Source of the DNA: Mesorhizobium sp.
GTDB taxonomy: Bacteria; Pseudomonadota; Alphaproteobacteria; Rhizobiales; Rhizobiaceae
Reading direction: 5' to 3'
DNA length: 64,000 nucleotides
Assembly (NCBI GenBank): GCA_004020545.1
Contig: SAQE01000011.1
Coordinates: forward strand, 1-64,000
In this document: positions 63,675 to 64,000 of the stretch, piece by piece
Position numbering within the stretch: the first letter of the stretch is position 1
Layout: the number at the start of each line of letters is the position of its first letter
The notes under the pieces: generated by a model
The model's database searches: none
Told to the model about the DNA's origin: nothing
Seen by the model: the letters and a program-made list of their open reading frames with translations, nothing else
Translations under genes and position numbers: made by a program

Positions 63675-64000
63675 TCAGGCCGGCTTCGCGCCGTAGATCA
63701 CGCCCGCGCGCTTCTCGAAGGCTTCGGAGAACATGCGGAAGGCGCGGTCGAACATCGTCCCCATCAGCGCTCCGAGAATGCGGCTCTTGAATTCGTAGTC
63801 GATGAAGAAATGCACTTCACAACCGCGATCGGCCGGATCGAAGCGCCAGATGTTGCTGAGATATTTGAACGGGCCGTCGATGTATTTGACGTCGATGGCG
63901 TTCTCGTCCGGCTTCAGGAGCACCTGCGTGGTAAAGGTCTCGCGGATCGCCTTGTAGCCGATGCTCATGTCGGCGACGAGGATGGTCCGGCCATCGCGCT
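63675..64000 (-). CDS. COQ10/RatA-like START-domain protein (partial)
   Basis: The right edge cuts the N-terminus. The visible 108 codons read RDGRTILVADMSIGYKAIRE, then FKYLSNIWRFDPADRGCEVH and DYEFKSRILGALMGTMFDRA. It belongs to the coenzyme Q-binding COQ10 / ribosome association toxin RatA family, with a helix-grip fold. Probably aids ubiquinone function. The internal ATG at 63968 is not the start. Confidence 0.88.
   Translation of the reverse strand, partial: RDGRTILVADMSIGYKAIRETFTTQVLLKPDENAIDVKYIDGPFKYLSNIWRFDPADRGCEVHFFIDYEFKSRILGALMGTMFDRAFRMFSEAFEKRAGVIYGAKPA

Overview
The window is GC-rich chromosomal DNA from an alphaproteobacterium of the Rhizobiales, most likely Mesorhizobium or a close relative. 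The evidence is a set of syntenic core genes (rlpA-dacF-tmk-holB-metG-tatD; ispDF-cinA; dusB-ntrB-ntrC; ntrY-ntrX-dat-hfq-hflX; mazG), DUF930 and DUF1127 proteins, a phasin, and short palindromic intergenic repeats of the kind common in rhizobia. I assign the genus from gene content and order only. There are no rRNA genes, CRISPR arrays, nod/nif genes or complete insertion sequences.

Layout. 1-6.5 kb: a hypothetical protein, rimO, a TerC/YjbE membrane protein, a DUF930 protein, a secreted caspase-like protein and an outer-membrane beta-barrel. 6.5-10.3 kb: a decayed accessory stretch ending in an SDR / VOC / NTF2-like operon with a broken saccharopine-dehydrogenase-like gene and a divergent AraC regulator. 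10.47-24.79 kb: tRNA-Ser(TGA) carrying a 14.2-kb integrative element bounded by 45-bp direct repeats. 24.8-26.5 kb: scar of a second related element (integrase tail) and a frameshifted ankyrin-cytochrome c gene. 26.5-34.3 kb: core genes for cell envelope, dTMP, replication and tRNA charging. 34.4-37.6 kb: a copper-type operon (small His/Cys-rich secreted protein, Tat-exported multicopper oxidase, beta-propeller). 37.6-45 kb: a loose accessory set (CBS protein, phasin, agmatinase-like protein, DUF1127, winged-helix/TPR regulator, GFA protein, methyltransferase, aldose epimerase). 45-64 kb: BI-1 protein, ECF sigma/anti-sigma pair, aromatic aminotransferase, mazG, hflX-hfq, dat, ntrX-ntrY, an inserted AraC/epimerase pair, ntrC-ntrB-dusB, ispDF, a CinA-type amidase and a partial COQ10/RatA-like gene.

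The most interesting object is the tRNA-Ser element. It encodes a tyrosine integrase next to the attachment site, a ribbon-helix-helix-type regulator divergent from an AlpA/excisionase-like protein with a palindromic operator between them, a primase-helicase fusion followed by a cluster of inverted and direct 9-bp repeats that looks like a replication origin, a Nu1-like terminase small subunit, and a second terminase-associated HTH protein. I see no capsid, tail, lysis, large terminase or conjugation genes. This is the gene plan of a phage satellite (PICI-like), here in a rhizobial host. Its right half carries likely cargo: a HEPN (Apea-like) protein and a three-gene TIGR04255 operon, both plausible anti-phage modules. 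The element replaces the 5' half of its target tRNA, including the anticodon, which is unusual.

In the core region the two nitrogen two-component systems ntrBC and ntrYX flank an inserted divergent gene pair. NtrX lacks the GAFTGA sigma-54 contact loop, whereas NtrC keeps it. The DacF-type D,D-peptidase keeps its SxxK serine but has lost the SxN and KTG motifs.
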